Program-made: the position numbers and the translations under genes
Part shown: positions 37,332 through 49,994 of the stretch, in pieces
Position numbering within the stretch: the first letter of the stretch is position 1
How the letters are laid out: every line of letters begins with the position of its first letter
Assembly (NCBI RefSeq): GCF_026410285.1
Contig: NZ_JAPMLP010000001.1
Span: 620,001-684,000 of the forward strand
Length of the DNA stretch: 64,000 bases
From: Sulfitobacter sp. F26169L
GTDB lineage: Bacteria; Pseudomonadota; Alphaproteobacteria; Rhodobacterales; Rhodobacteraceae
Direction of reading: 5' to 3'
The notes under the pieces: generated by a model
The model's input: only the letters and a program-made list of their open reading frames with translations
What the model was told of the DNA's origin: nothing
The model's database searches: none

Positions 37332-37802
37332 ATGACAAACGACCTCCAGCGCGCGGACATCCAGATGATCCAGCGCATTTTGCCGCACCGCTATCCGTTT
37401 TTGCTGGTAGATAAGGTCGAAGAGATCAACGGCACGCAATCCTCGGTGGGGTATAAAAACGTCTCCATGAACGAGCCGCATTTTCAGGGCCACTTTCCTG
37501 GAACCCCTATTATGCCCGGCGTTACGATCGTAGAAGCGATGGCGCAGACCGCAGGGGTGATGGTAGGCGTTGCGCTGGAGCAGATGGACCGCGACATGCT
37601 GATTTACTTCATGTCGATCGATAACTGCAAATTCCGCCGCAAGGTTGTGCCGGGAGATGTGCTGCGGATGGACCTTAAAACACTGCGCGGTAAACCGGGG
37701 GGCAAGATTTGGAAGTTCGCGGGTGTGGCAACTGTCGATGGTGAAATGGCTGCTGAAGCCGAATTTATGGCGATGCTGGATTTGCCCAAAGGGGATGAAT
37801 AA
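37332..37802 (+). CDS. fabZ: 3-hydroxyacyl-ACP dehydratase FabZ
   Basis: A 156-aa hotdog-fold enzyme dehydrating 3-hydroxyacyl-ACP in fatty acid elongation. The catalytic His is in [11 protein letters not shown] and the Glu in [11 protein letters not shown]. The start was taken at 37332 (MTNDLQRAD) with AAGGA 9 nt upstream; an open frame to 37272 lacks support. Its stop overlaps the lpxA ATG by 1 nt (TAATG). It supplies the shared 3-hydroxyacyl pool that LpxA draws on. Confidence 0.96.
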   Translation: MTNDLQRADIQMIQRILPHRYPFLLVDKVEEINGTQSSVGYKNVSMNEPHFQGHFPGTPIMPGVTIVEAMAQTAGVMVGVALEQMDRDMLIYFMSIDNCKFRRKVVPGDVLRMDLKTLRGKPGGKIWKFAGVATVDGEMAAEAEFMAMLDLPKGDE

Positions 37803-38581
37803 TGTCCATTCACCCCAGTGCTGTTGTTGAAGACGGCGCCCAAATTGATGCCTCCGCTACGGTTGGTCCGTTTTGTGTGATCGGAGCCGATGTGGTGATC
37901 GGGGCCGATGTGGTTCTGAAATCCCATGTGGTGATCAGCGGTCAGACAAGTATTGGCGACGGAACGGTGATCTTTCCATTCGCCGTAATCGGTGAAATCC
38001 CGCAGGATTTGAAATTCAAAGGCGAGGCGAGCCGCCTGGAGATTGGCAAGCGCAACCGGATCCGTGAACATGTTACCATGAACTGCGGCACCGAAGGCGG
38101 TGGCGGTATTACCCGTGTGGGCGATGATAATCTGTTTATGGCGGGCTGCCACATCGCGCATGATGCGATTTTGGGAAACGAAATTGTTGTCGTGAATAAT
38201 GCTGCTGTTGCAGGCCATTGCGTGATCGAGGATCATGTTATCATCGGCGGCCTGTCGGGCATTCACCAATGGGTGCGCATCGGGCGCGGCGCAATCATCG
38301 GTGCGGTCACGATGGTGACCAACGATGTGATCCCCTATGGCCTTGTACAGGCGCCGCGGGGTCATCTGGACGGTCTTAACCTTGTCGGTCTGAAACGCCG
38401 TGGTGTGGCACGGGATGACATTACCGCTTTGCGCGCCGCCTTTCAGATGCTTGCGCAGGGCGATGGCACATTCCATGATCGCGCCGCCCGTCTGGGGGCC
38501 GAAACCGAAAGTGATTATGTCCGCGAGATCGTTGATTTTGTGATGGCCGACAGTGGTCGTCATTTCCTGACACCAAAATGA
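37802..38581 (+). CDS. lpxA: UDP-GlcNAc O-acyltransferase LpxA
   Basis: A 259-aa left-handed beta-helix enzyme performing the first step of lipid A synthesis. Hexapeptide repeats run from about residue 3 to 190 (VVIGADVVLKSHVVISGQTS). The catalytic His lies in CHIAHDAILGN, and the HQWVRIGRGAIIGAVTMVTNDVIPYG region binds the acyl chain. The C-terminal helical domain is present. It overlaps fabZ by 1 nt and lpxI by 4 nt. Confidence 0.97.
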   Translation: MSIHPSAVVEDGAQIDASATVGPFCVIGADVVIGADVVLKSHVVISGQTSIGDGTVIFPFAVIGEIPQDLKFKGEASRLEIGKRNRIREHVTMNCGTEGGGGITRVGDDNLFMAGCHIAHDAILGNEIVVVNNAAVAGHCVIEDHVIIGGLSGIHQWVRIGRGAIIGAVTMVTNDVIPYGLVQAPRGHLDGLNLVGLKRRGVARDDITALRAAFQMLAQGDGTFHDRAARLGAETESDYVREIVDFVMADSGRHFLTPK

Positions 38582-39363
38582 GGCTGGCGCTGATTGTCGG
38601 GCGCGGTGATTTACCGGCGCTGGTCGTGCAGGCGCTGGATGCGCCGCCGCTGGTCTGCGGCTATGAGGGGATCGCGCTGTCCGGTGTCACGGCAGATCTG
38701 ACCTTCCGGTTGGAAACCTTGGGTACGCTTCTGCTGGAATTGGGCGCGCGCGGCATCACACATGTTTGTTTTGCCGGTGCTCTGGACCGTCCTGTGCTGG
38801 ACCCGACAAAGCTTGACGCGGAAACAGCGCCGTTGGTGCCGATGTTCATGCAGGCCTTGCAAGAAGGGGATGACGGCGCATTACGTGTTGTGGTTGATCT
38901 GTTTGAAAAGACGGGATTCACCGTATTGGGCGTCCATGAAATTGCGCCCGACCTGCTGGCCAAAGGCACCGTTTATGGCACCCGTTGGCCGGATGCACAA
39001 ATGCGCAAGGATGCGGCGGTTGGTGCGGCACATCTGCTGAAAATGTCTCCGCTGGACAAGGGGCAGTGCTGTATTGTCAGTCAGGGCCGTGTCGAGGCAA
39101 TGGAGGACGCGCGCGGCACCGACGCGATGATCGCAGGGCTTGGCCCGTTGAAAGATGCGATACTGTTCAAAGGCCCAAAAGCCCGGCAATCGCGGATCAT
39201 CGATTTGCCCACGGTCGGGCCGGAAACATTTCATGGCGCGCACCGTGCCGGACTGTATGGCATTGTGGTGGATGCCGGTGATGTGCTGGTTTTGCAGCCG
39301 GAAAAATGCACCGAACTGGCTGATAAATACGATATCGTATTCTGGGGACGGACCGGAGAATGA
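38578..39363 (+). CDS. lpxI: UDP-2,3-diacylglucosamine pyrophosphatase LpxI
   Basis: A 261-aa enzyme of the LpxI (DUF1009) type that hydrolyses UDP-diacyl-GlcN to lipid X in alphaproteobacteria, taking the place of LpxH. The N-terminal LALIVGRGDLPALVVQAL, internal GTRWPDAQMRKDAAVGAA and C-terminal FKGPKARQSRIIDLPTVGP segments match the family. Overlaps of 4 nt with lpxA and lpxB mark a tightly coupled operon. Confidence 0.93.
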   Translation: MRLALIVGRGDLPALVVQALDAPPLVCGYEGIALSGVTADLTFRLETLGTLLLELGARGITHVCFAGALDRPVLDPTKLDAETAPLVPMFMQALQEGDDGALRVVVDLFEKTGFTVLGVHEIAPDLLAKGTVYGTRWPDAQMRKDAAVGAAHLLKMSPLDKGQCCIVSQGRVEAMEDARGTDAMIAGLGPLKDAILFKGPKARQSRIIDLPTVGPETFHGAHRAGLYGIVVDAGDVLVLQPEKCTELADKYDIVFWGRTGE

Positions 39364-40526
39364 GCCGCCTGCGGGTGTTCATCCTTGCGGGTGAGCCGTC
39401 CGGTGACAAACTGGGTGGCGCGTTGATGGCGGGGCTGAAACAGCTGCACCCGGATGTGGTGTTCGAGGGCATCGGCGGTGTGCAGATGCAGGCCGAAGGT
39501 TTGGCCAGCCGCTTTGACATGAGCGAGCTGAGCGTGATGGGCCTTGCGGAAATCCTGCCGAAATACCGCCAATTGAAACGCCGCATCGCGCAGACAGCAG
39601 ATGCTGTGATTGCGCAGCAGCCCGATGTCTTGATCACCATAGACAGCCCTGATTTTTCCCTGCGGGTGGCGAAGCTGGTCAAGGCGCGCAGTGCAGTGCG
39701 CACGGTGCATTACGTCGCGCCCAGTGTATGGGCGTGGCGTGCAGGCCGCGCTGCAAAGATGGCGCGCCATATCGATCAGGTGCTTGCGCTGCTCCCGTTT
39801 GAGCCGCCCTATATGCAGGCGGTTGGTATGCGCTGTGATTTTGTCGGGCATCCCGTTGTGTCGGAACCCGTGGCATCGCGTGCAGATGCGCAGACGTTTC
39901 GCGCAGATCACGGCATCGACGACGCGCCCTTGCTGATGGTATTGCCCGGATCGCGCCGCTCGGAAGTGGGGCGATTGGGTGCGCGTTTTGGCGAAGTCGT
40001 GCGGCAGGTGAAGGCGGATAATCCGGCGCTGCGCATTGTCGTGCCGGCGGCAGCCACGGTTGCCGCATCCGTGCTGGCGCTTACTGCTGATTGGCCCGAC
40101 ACCACCGTGCTTGACCCGCGCGAGGGCACATATGATGCCGCGATGACCCAAAAGCGCGCAGCATTTCGCGCCGCCGACGTGGCGCTTGCTGCATCTGGCA
40201 CGGTGTCGCTGGAACTGGCCGCTGCCGATACGCCCATGGTGATCGCCTATGACATGAGCCCGCTAAGCAGGATGATCATTAGCCGGATGGTGAAGGTAGA
40301 TACTGTTACGCTGGTCAATCTGGTGTCGCAAACGCGAGTTGTGCCCGAATTTATCGGCAAGGCTTGCGTTGCCTCCGATATCGCCGACGCGATTGGCGAT
40401 GTGATGGCAAACCCTGATCAACAGCGCGCTGCAATGGCGCTGACCATGGAGCGTTTGGGGCGGGGCGGCGAAGCCCCCGGAGTGCGCGCCGCGCGTGCCG
40501 TGCTGGACGGCATCGCGCAGCCTTAG
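39360..40526 (+). CDS. lpxB: Lipid-A-disaccharide synthase LpxB
   Basis: A 388-aa GT19 glycosyltransferase joining UDP-diacyl-GlcN and lipid X to the lipid A disaccharide. The N-terminus [17 protein letters not shown] is the family signature. [28 protein letters not shown] and [12 protein letters not shown] are glycosyltransferase blocks. It is the last gene of the envelope run. Its stop overlaps the convergent mnmA stop by 4 nt. Confidence 0.96.
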   Translation: MSRLRVFILAGEPSGDKLGGALMAGLKQLHPDVVFEGIGGVQMQAEGLASRFDMSELSVMGLAEILPKYRQLKRRIAQTADAVIAQQPDVLITIDSPDFSLRVAKLVKARSAVRTVHYVAPSVWAWRAGRAAKMARHIDQVLALLPFEPPYMQAVGMRCDFVGHPVVSEPVASRADAQTFRADHGIDDAPLLMVLPGSRRSEVGRLGARFGEVVRQVKADNPALRIVVPAAATVAASVLALTADWPDTTVLDPREGTYDAAMTQKRAAFRAADVALAASGTVSLELAAADTPMVIAYDMSPLSRMIISRMVKVDTVTLVNLVSQTRVVPEFIGKACVASDIADAIGDVMANPDQQRAAMALTMERLGRGGEAPGVRAARAVLDGIAQP

Positions 40527-41665
40527 CCGCGATGTATCCAGCCGCCGCCAAAGATGCGGCTGCTGTCTGTATCATAAAACACGCAGGCCTGCCCGGGGCT
40601 GATGCCTTCTTCCGCTGCCACCAGCTCTACCTCTGCGGTTGTATCCGACAGCGGACGCAGGATCGCCTCGGTCGGCGGGCGGGTTGAGCGCACACGCACC
40701 GACACATTCCATTCCTTGCGCGATGCAAAAGGTTCATCGCCAAGCCAGTTGATTTCTTTCACCGGAACCGTGCGCGTGGCCAGCATGTGTTTCGGCCCGA
40801 CAACCACTTCCTTGCGGTCGGCATCAAGACGCACCACATAAAGCGGATCGGCAAGCCCGCCGATGCCCAGGCCGCGCCGCTGCCCGATGGTGTAATTGAT
40901 CACCCCTTCGTGCTGCGCCAGCACACGCCCTTTGGTATCGACAATCTGGCCCGGGGCAGCGGCTTCGGGCCGCAGTTTGCGGATCACCGATGCGTAATCT
41001 CCGTCAGGCACAAAACAAATATCCTGACTGTCGGGCTTGTTCGCCACACGCAGTCCGTATTTTTCCGCCAATTCACGCGTTGCTTCCTTGGAGGGAAGAT
41101 GGCCCAGCGGAAAGCGCAGATAATCCAGTTGCTCGGGCGTGGTGGAGAACAGAAAATAGCTCTGATCCTTGCTCGCATCCGCTGCCGCGTGCAATTCCGC
41201 ACCCGCTGCACCTATTTTGCGCTGGATGTAATGGCCCGTCGCCATGCAATCGGCCTCAAGGTCTTTGGCGGTTTCCAACAGATCCTTGAACTTCACACGC
41301 TCGTTGCAGCGGATGCAGGGTACGGGCGTTGCACCACCCAGATAGCTGTCTGCAAATTCGTCTATCACCGCGTCTTTGAACACATTTTCATAGTCCAGTA
41401 CGTAATGCGGAAAACCCATATCTTCGGCCACGCGGCGCGCGTCATGGATGTCGATGCCGGCGCAACACGCTCCCTTTTTGGCCAGCGCCGCCCCGTGATC
41501 ATACAGCTGCAAAGTGACGCCGATAACGTCATAGCCTTCTTCGGCCAGCATCGCAGCCACAACGGAGCTGTCGACACCACCCGACATCGCCACAACCACG
41601 CGGGTGTCGGCGGGGGCTTTGGCAAAGCCAAGGGAATTCAGCGGTGGGGTCTGGTCAAGCGGCAT
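40523..41665 (-). CDS. mnmA: tRNA-specific 2-thiouridylase MnmA
   Basis: A 380-aa ATP-dependent thiolase making s2U34 in tRNA for Lys, Glu and Gln. The PP-loop is [15 protein letters not shown]. The two catalytic cysteines lie in [13 protein letters not shown] and [20 protein letters not shown] and [13 protein letters not shown] are further conserved blocks. The start at 41665 has a GAGG 5 nt upstream; the open frame to 41740 adds an unconserved stretch. Sulfur donors are not encoded nearby. Confidence 0.95.
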   Translation of the reverse strand: MPLDQTPPLNSLGFAKAPADTRVVVAMSGGVDSSVVAAMLAEEGYDVIGVTLQLYDHGAALAKKGACCAGIDIHDARRVAEDMGFPHYVLDYENVFKDAVIDEFADSYLGGATPVPCIRCNERVKFKDLLETAKDLEADCMATGHYIQRKIGAAGAELHAAADASKDQSYFLFSTTPEQLDYLRFPLGHLPSKEATRELAEKYGLRVANKPDSQDICFVPDGDYASVIRKLRPEAAAPGQIVDTKGRVLAQHEGVINYTIGQRRGLGIGGLADPLYVVRLDADRKEVVVGPKHMLATRTVPVKEINWLGDEPFASRKEWNVSVRVRSTRPPTEAILRPLSDTTAEVELVAAEEGISPGQACVFYDTDSSRIFGGGWIHRG

Positions 41666-41735
41666 GGGGGCCTCGTCATGTCTGGGACAGTTACGGTGGA
41701 ATATAGGAAAATGCGAACTACTCACAAGGGGTGGC

Positions 41736-41750
41736 TTCACCTGTCATTAA
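41736..41750. promoter_or_regulatory. CtrA-box-like site upstream of sciP
   Basis: TTCA-CCTGTCA-TTAA is one mismatch from TTAA-N7-TTAA and closely matches the site before ctrA at 42104-42118 (shared pattern TTyACCTG-N3-TTAAC). It ends 47 bp before the sciP ATG. The mnmA start lies 70 bp away on the other side. Confidence 0.45.
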
Positions 41751-41797
41751 CGGCAAACAGGTCAACTCAATGCAGGTAATGATTACGGTGTTGTTTT

Positions 41798-42076
41798 ATG
41801 TATCTCAAAAAAGTTGACGGACCGCGGGCTGTGACCCTCGCGGATGGATCGGTGATGACTTACGCGGATTTGCCGCCCGCCGCCACCCGAAGGTGGGTAG
41901 CATCGCGAAAAGCCGCCGTTGTGCGCGGTGTGGTGTACGGATTGATCAGCAAAGACGACGCGCTTGAGCGCTATAGCCTGAGTGATGACGAGTTTATTGA
42001 ATGGGTCCGCGCGGTCTCAAATCATGGCGAATCCGCATTGAAGGCAACAATGGTGCAAAAATATAGACAACCTTAG
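41798..42076 (+). CDS. sciP: CtrA inhibitor SciP (DUF1153)
   Basis: A 92-aa helix-turn-helix protein of the DUF1153/SciP family, which in Caulobacter binds CtrA and blocks transcription of its targets in early G1. The sequence MYLKKVDGPRAVTLADGSVM, the central WVASRKAAVVRGVVYGLIS and ALERYSLSDDEFIEWVRAV cover the whole family domain. Length matches the Caulobacter protein (about 93 aa). It lies 101 bp before ctrA on the same strand, and both have similar upstream CtrA-like sites, which suggests a feedback pair. Confidence 0.92.
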   Translation: MYLKKVDGPRAVTLADGSVMTYADLPPAATRRWVASRKAAVVRGVVYGLISKDDALERYSLSDDEFIEWVRAVSNHGESALKATMVQKYRQP

Positions 42077-42103
42077 GTTGTTGTGCCATTTATGCTGTCA
42101 AGA

Positions 42104-42118
42104 TTTACCTGCGGTTAA
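42104..42118. promoter_or_regulatory. CtrA-box-like site upstream of ctrA
   Basis: TTTA-CCTGCGG-TTAA is one mismatch from TTAA-N7-TTAA, with a further TTAA at 42148-42151. It ends 59 bp before the ctrA ATG, so autoregulation as in Caulobacter is plausible. It resembles the site before sciP. Confidence 0.5.
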
Positions 42119-42177
42119 CTATTTTTGTTCACGTTCAGAGCCATAAGTTAAACCCAACCCGGCGGAGATGAACAAAT

Positions 42178-42885
42178 ATGCGCGTGCTGCTTGTCGAAGA
42201 TGATCCCACGACCTCTAAAAGCATCGAACTGATGCTGACCCATGCAAACCTGAACGTCTACGCGACCGATCTGGGAGAAGAGGGGATCGATCTGGCCAAG
42301 TTGTATGATTACGACATTATTCTGCTGGATCTGGATCTGCCCGATATGAATGGCCACGAGGTTTTGCGCCAACTTCGGCTAAGCCGGATAGAAACGCCGA
42401 TTTTGATCCTTTCAGGGGCCGATGATACGGAAAGCAAAATTCGTGGTTTCGGTTTTGGCGCTGATGATTATCTGACCAAACCCTTCCACCGCGAAGAGCT
42501 GGTTGCGCGTATCCACGCCATCATCCGCCGCTCAAAAGGGCATTCCCAGTCGGTGATCGATACTGGTTTGATATCGGTTAATCTTGATGCAAAAACTGTC
42601 AGCGTTGAAAACAAACCGGTGCATCTGACTGGGAAAGAGTACCAGATGCTGGAACTGCTGAGCCTGCGCAAGGGAACAACCCTAACGAAAGAAATGTTTT
42701 TGAACCATCTGTATGGCGGCATGGACGAGCCTGAGTTGAAGATCATCGATGTGTTTATCTGCAAACTGCGCAAGAAACTGACAACCGCAACAGGCGGCAC
42801 CAACCACATCGAGACAGTTTGGGGCAGGGGATATGTGCTGCGTGATCCTGAACCCGCCGAGATGGATATCGCCGTCAGCGCCTGA
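42178..42885 (+). CDS. ctrA: Cell-cycle response regulator CtrA
   Basis: A 235-aa OmpR-type response regulator controlling, depending on species, the cell cycle, motility and gene-transfer-agent genes. The receiver domain (1-120) has acidic EDD at 7-9, phospho-acceptor Asp51 in [10 protein letters not shown], and Lys in [11 protein letters not shown]. The winged-helix DNA-binding domain (about 130-225) contains [20 protein letters not shown] and [14 protein letters not shown], nearly diagnostic for CtrA. The GGAG lies about 10 nt before the ATG. sciP is directly upstream. The Caulobacter-type hydrophobic degradation tag (AA) is replaced by an ISA-like end, VSA. Confidence 0.96.
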   Translation: MRVLLVEDDPTTSKSIELMLTHANLNVYATDLGEEGIDLAKLYDYDIILLDLDLPDMNGHEVLRQLRLSRIETPILILSGADDTESKIRGFGFGADDYLTKPFHREELVARIHAIIRRSKGHSQSVIDTGLISVNLDAKTVSVENKPVHLTGKEYQMLELLSLRKGTTLTKEMFLNHLYGGMDEPELKIIDVFICKLRKKLTTATGGTNHIETVWGRGYVLRDPEPAEMDIAVSA

Positions 42886-42953
42886 AAGCGCGTTCATCCA
42901 GTGTGAAAGATGCTAGACCTGCCTCGGGTGGCAGCCTATCTAAAAGCGGATAG

Positions 42954-47200
<4,247 letters not shown>

Positions 47201-47296
47201 GCGAGGTGATCCAGAAAGTTCACAAATGTTCCTAAAAAGTTCTTTACTGCGCGTTAATAGTGTGAGAACAAAGAGGCAACAAGAATGGAGAGAGAC

Positions 47297-47425
47297 ATGA
47301 GCTTCTACCGCACACTCAAAGCAATCGCCGAACGGTCGCAAGATACGTTGGCGCATGACGCCGCGGGTGCCGCTGCATTGGTTGTGATGTTGGTAGTTGG
47401 TTTGCATCTTCCCGGACTTGTCTGA
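47297..47425 (+). CDS. Small 42-aa protein upstream of a structured RNA
   Basis: A 42-codon ORF with GGAGAGAG just upstream of ATG. The peptide starts MSFYRTLKAIAERSQDTLAH and has one hydrophobic segment in the C-terminal half (AALVVMLVVGLHLPGLV). I recall similar short proteins in roseobacters; no function is known. It is followed by the folded region at 47447-47552 and a strong terminator, so the transcript may carry both peptide and RNA element. An earlier in-frame ATG at 47285 is possible but leaves a less favourable ribosome site. Confidence 0.6.
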   Translation: MSFYRTLKAIAERSQDTLAHDAAGAAALVVMLVVGLHLPGLV

Positions 47426-47446
47426 TTTTCTGCCTGCGCTCTCATG

Positions 47447-47552
47447 CCATGGCCGGTTTACTGGCGCATTTGTCCCAAATTGATGCGCTGTATATGTTAC
47501 GTTCTGCCTGTCCGTAACATTTAGGGGGTGCCTTCCCCAAACCGGCCATTGG
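47447..47552 (+). ncRNA. Candidate structured RNA with four-way junction
   Basis: An outer helix P1 pairs ATGGCCGGTTT (47449-47459) perfectly with AAACCGGCCAT (47539-47549), extendable by CC/GG with one bulge. Inside are P2 (GCGCAT 47464-47469 with ATGCGC 47483-47488), P3 (perfect 8 bp, ATGTTACG 47494-47501 with CGTAACAT 47513-47520, 11-nt loop) and P4 (GGGG/CCCC, loop TGCCTT, abutting P1). The 9-mer TTCTGCCTG occurs in the P3 loop and again just upstream at 47428-47436. A terminator follows at 47578-47615, so the plus strand is favoured. It matches no RNA family I can recall. It could be a stand-alone sRNA, a 3'UTR-derived sRNA or an attenuator. Confidence 0.5.
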
Positions 47553-47577
47553 GTCCTACATGAGTAACGCTTTTCTT

Positions 47578-47615
47578 GCGCCGCCATCTGTCCCGGATGT
47601 GCGGCGCCTTTTTTT
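47578..47615 (+). terminator. Strong rho-independent terminator
   Basis: GCGCCGCCATC pairs with GATG-T-GCGGCGC around a 7-nt loop, giving 11 bp with one bulge, followed by seven T residues. It ends the transcript carrying the 42-aa ORF and the structured RNA, before the convergent Fe-S scaffold gene. Confidence 0.88.
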
Positions 47616-47643
47616 GCGCAATCTCTGTTCGCGGCTTTTCGGT

Positions 47644-48090
47644 TCACGCCATCTGGAGTGCGGTTTCCATCGCTTCGGCCAGTGCCTCAATGCTCAGCAT
47701 GATAGAGGCGTGGCGGTTTTTGTACTCCACCGCAGGGGTCAGCACCTCGAATCCGTCAAATGGCGCGTCCGGCACGCCGCCATTGTCTTTCAGCATCGCT
47801 TTCAACTGGTCGCGGGCAAGTTTCACGGTTTCCACAGTTGCACCTTGGGCTGCGCTGGCTGTTATCGCCGCCGCGGCCTGACCCAATGCGCAGGCCTTTA
47901 CGTCTTGCGCCAGTGTTTCCAACCGGTTGCCCGACATTTTGACATCTACCGTCACGCTTGAGCCGCACAGGGGCGAGCGACGGTTTACGCTCGCATCGGG
48001 TGTCTCAAGCCGACCCAGATGTGGAATATCCGCCGCCAGCGCAAGAATGCGTGCGGAGTAGAGCTTCATCAAATCGGTATCGTTGGACAT
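47644..48090 (-). CDS. IscU/NifU-like Fe-S scaffold protein
   Basis: A 148-aa protein of the NifU N-terminal/IscU-like fold, a family that assembles or carries Fe-S clusters. Two expected ligand cysteines are seen in SPLCGSSVTVDVKM and DVKACALGQAAA, matching the family CGD/CGS and C(A/V)xxxAS blocks. The third Cys of canonical IscU, near the C-terminus, is not present, so it belongs to the divergent subgroup common in Rhodobacteraceae. It is transcribed divergently from hisI with a 75-bp gap. No other Isc/Suf genes are nearby. Confidence 0.75.
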   Translation of the reverse strand: MSNDTDLMKLYSARILALAADIPHLGRLETPDASVNRRSPLCGSSVTVDVKMSGNRLETLAQDVKACALGQAAAAITASAAQGATVETVKLARDQLKAMLKDNGGVPDAPFDGFEVLTPAVEYKNRHASIMLSIEALAEAMETALQMA

Positions 48091-48165
48091 GGCATTTCCT
48101 TTGGCTGACCTCTACATAAGCTGATAACCACCAGATGCAAAAACTTTTGAACAAGGCGCGGCGCT

Positions 48166-48522
48166 ATGGCTTTTGACCCCTCGACACTCACCTTTAACGA
48201 CGCCGGGCTGATCCCCGCAATCGCGCAGGATCACGAAAGTGGCGAGGTGCTGATGATGGCGTGGATGAATGCCGAAAGCATTATGCGCACGCTGGAAACA
48301 GGGCAGGTGACCTACTGGAGCCGCTCGCGGCAGGAGTTCTGGGCCAAAGGCGCGACCTCGGGGCACGTGCAAAAACTGAAGGAAATGCGGGTGGATTGTG
48401 ACCGTGATTGCCTGCTGATGCAGGTGAGCCAGATTGGTCCCGCCTGCCATACAGGACGGCGGAGCTGTTTTTATACAGGTATCACGGTGGACGGTGAGAG
48501 CGATCTGACACCAGCCGACTAA
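48166..48522 (+). CDS. hisI: Phosphoribosyl-AMP cyclohydrolase
   Basis: A 118-aa Zn/Mg enzyme that opens the adenine ring of PR-AMP, the third step of histidine synthesis. [39 protein letters not shown] and [12 protein letters not shown] are family blocks; the metal cysteines lie in the last motif and in [11 protein letters not shown]. It is the single-domain form without the HisE half. It converges with gluQRS with only 3 nt between stops. Confidence 0.95.
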   Translation: MAFDPSTLTFNDAGLIPAIAQDHESGEVLMMAWMNAESIMRTLETGQVTYWSRSRQEFWAKGATSGHVQKLKEMRVDCDRDCLLMQVSQIGPACHTGRRSCFYTGITVDGESDLTPAD

Positions 48523-48525
48523 CGG

Positions 48526-49374
48526 TTAAAGCCCCACCTTGGCGCGAATGTCCTGTGGCGTGGCCCCTTCGGAGCGATAGAGCGAAATCGCGCGCGCGTC
48601 GTTGCGTTTGGCCAGCCGTTTTCCCGCCGCGTCGCGGATCAGGCGGTGATGGTGATAGCGCGGGCGCGGTGCGTCAAACAGCATTTGCAAAACGACATGG
48701 ATGCGCGTGGCATCAAACAGGTCTTTCCCCCGCACGACATCGGTAATGCCTTGCGCTGCGTCATCCAGCACCACCGACAGATGATATGACGTGCCCATGT
48801 CCCGCCGCGCCAGAACGATATCACCCACATCGCGTGTAAGGTCAGTCGCGGTAAAGGAAACTTCCTCGCCGCAACTGTCCTCATGAAAGCGCAAGGTTTC
48901 CGGCAGGATTGCGCAGGCCTTCGCCATATCCAGCCTTAGCGCCAGATTGCGCGGACGCGCATCCGTTGGGGCCACTGTAGGGCGGCAGGTGCCGGGATAT
49001 ATCAAACCGTCAGGCCCAAGCAGCGGCGCACCTTCTTGCGGGGCGCTTGCCGCCGCAGCGATATCTGCGCGTGTACAGGTGCAGGGATAGAGCAATCCGC
49101 GCGCCCACAGCTCATCAAGCGCCAGATCATAGGTGGTTTGCCGGTCCGATTGGCGCATGACAGGTTGTTCCCACGTCAGCCCCAGCCATGCCAGATCGTC
49201 ATAAATCTGGGCTTCCCACGCGGGGCGTGCGCGCGTCTGGTCTATATCCTCGATCCGAAGCAGAAAACGGCCACCGGCAGCGCGCGCAAGATCATGCGCC
49301 AACATTGCGGAATAGGCATGGCCCAGATGCAGCGGTCCTGTCGGAGAGGGCGCAAAGCGGGTGGTAAAGGTCAA
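48526..49374 (-). CDS. gluQRS: Glutamyl-Q tRNA(Asp) synthetase
   Basis: A 282-aa truncated GluRS paralogue that attaches glutamate to queuosine-34 of tRNA-Asp. The class I HIGH motif appears as GPLHLGHAYSAM, and the KMSKS equivalent as GKRLAKRND. A Zn-type site uses YPCTCTRADI with a downstream CRP. It lacks the anticodon-binding domain of GluRS, which fits its length. It overlaps the upstream methyltransferase gene by 4 nt. Confidence 0.93.
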   Translation of the reverse strand: MTFTTRFAPSPTGPLHLGHAYSAMLAHDLARAAGGRFLLRIEDIDQTRARPAWEAQIYDDLAWLGLTWEQPVMRQSDRQTTYDLALDELWARGLLYPCTCTRADIAAAASAPQEGAPLLGPDGLIYPGTCRPTVAPTDARPRNLALRLDMAKACAILPETLRFHEDSCGEEVSFTATDLTRDVGDIVLARRDMGTSYHLSVVLDDAAQGITDVVRGKDLFDATRIHVVLQMLFDAPRPRYHHHRLIRDAAGKRLAKRNDARAISLYRSEGATPQDIRAKVGL

Positions 49375-49976
49375 GCTTTCTCAATCACATAAACGGTCGC
49401 GCCGAGGTCTTTTCCGGGAAGGTGTTCGCCGTGTTCGCTGAACAGCAATCTGGCGGCACCACAATCAAGCCATTCGTTCAGACAGGCTGTGCTGGCCGGA
49501 TCTTCAAGCGTGTGATCGTTAAACGAAAATACCAGCAATCCGTTGCTGGGAAGTGCGTGCAATAATGTGTTGAGCGTTGAAATGGGGGCCGCTCCCGCGC
49601 CGATCACGCCGACCCCACCGATTAGGGGGTATTCACCTTCCAGCGGTGCGTCGGGGTCAATCTGGGTCAACTTGCGGTAGATGTCTTTTTCGCGCGCCTG
49701 CGCAAGCATTTCGGCAGACAGATCAACACCGTCTATGGTGTCAAATCCGGCAAGTTTGAAAGCCAGACCGGCGAGACCCGTACCACAGCCGAAATCCAGC
49801 AGGGGAAGTGATTTGTCGGGCGCGAATTCAGCCAGCGCTTGCGCGCAGCGCGCAGGTGTTGCGTAGCCCAATGTGCCGACTTCCGCCTCATAAGAGTCAG
49901 ACCATTTGTCATAATGTTCGCGGGTGCTGCCGGTGTCGCGTTCGGCATATGCCTTGTCGAGAAAAGGTGTTTTCAT
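49371..49976 (-). CDS. SAM-dependent class I methyltransferase
   Basis: A 201-aa soluble methyltransferase. The SAM-binding motif I is LLDFGCGTGLAGLAFKLAGF at about 58-77, motif II follows as IDGVDLSAEMLAQAREK, and the acidic loop is DAPLEGEYPLIGGVGVI. The substrate cannot be predicted. The N-terminus ERDTGSTREHYDKWSDSYE resembles small TPR-linked methyltransferases. It overlaps gluQRS by 4 nt, so both are in one operon. Confidence 0.8.
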   Translation of the reverse strand: MKTPFLDKAYAERDTGSTREHYDKWSDSYEAEVGTLGYATPARCAQALAEFAPDKSLPLLDFGCGTGLAGLAFKLAGFDTIDGVDLSAEMLAQAREKDIYRKLTQIDPDAPLEGEYPLIGGVGVIGAGAAPISTLNTLLHALPSNGLLVFSFNDHTLEDPASTACLNEWLDCGAARLLFSEHGEHLPGKDLGATVYVIEKA

Positions 49977-49994
49977 GCTGCTATGATAAGCAGG

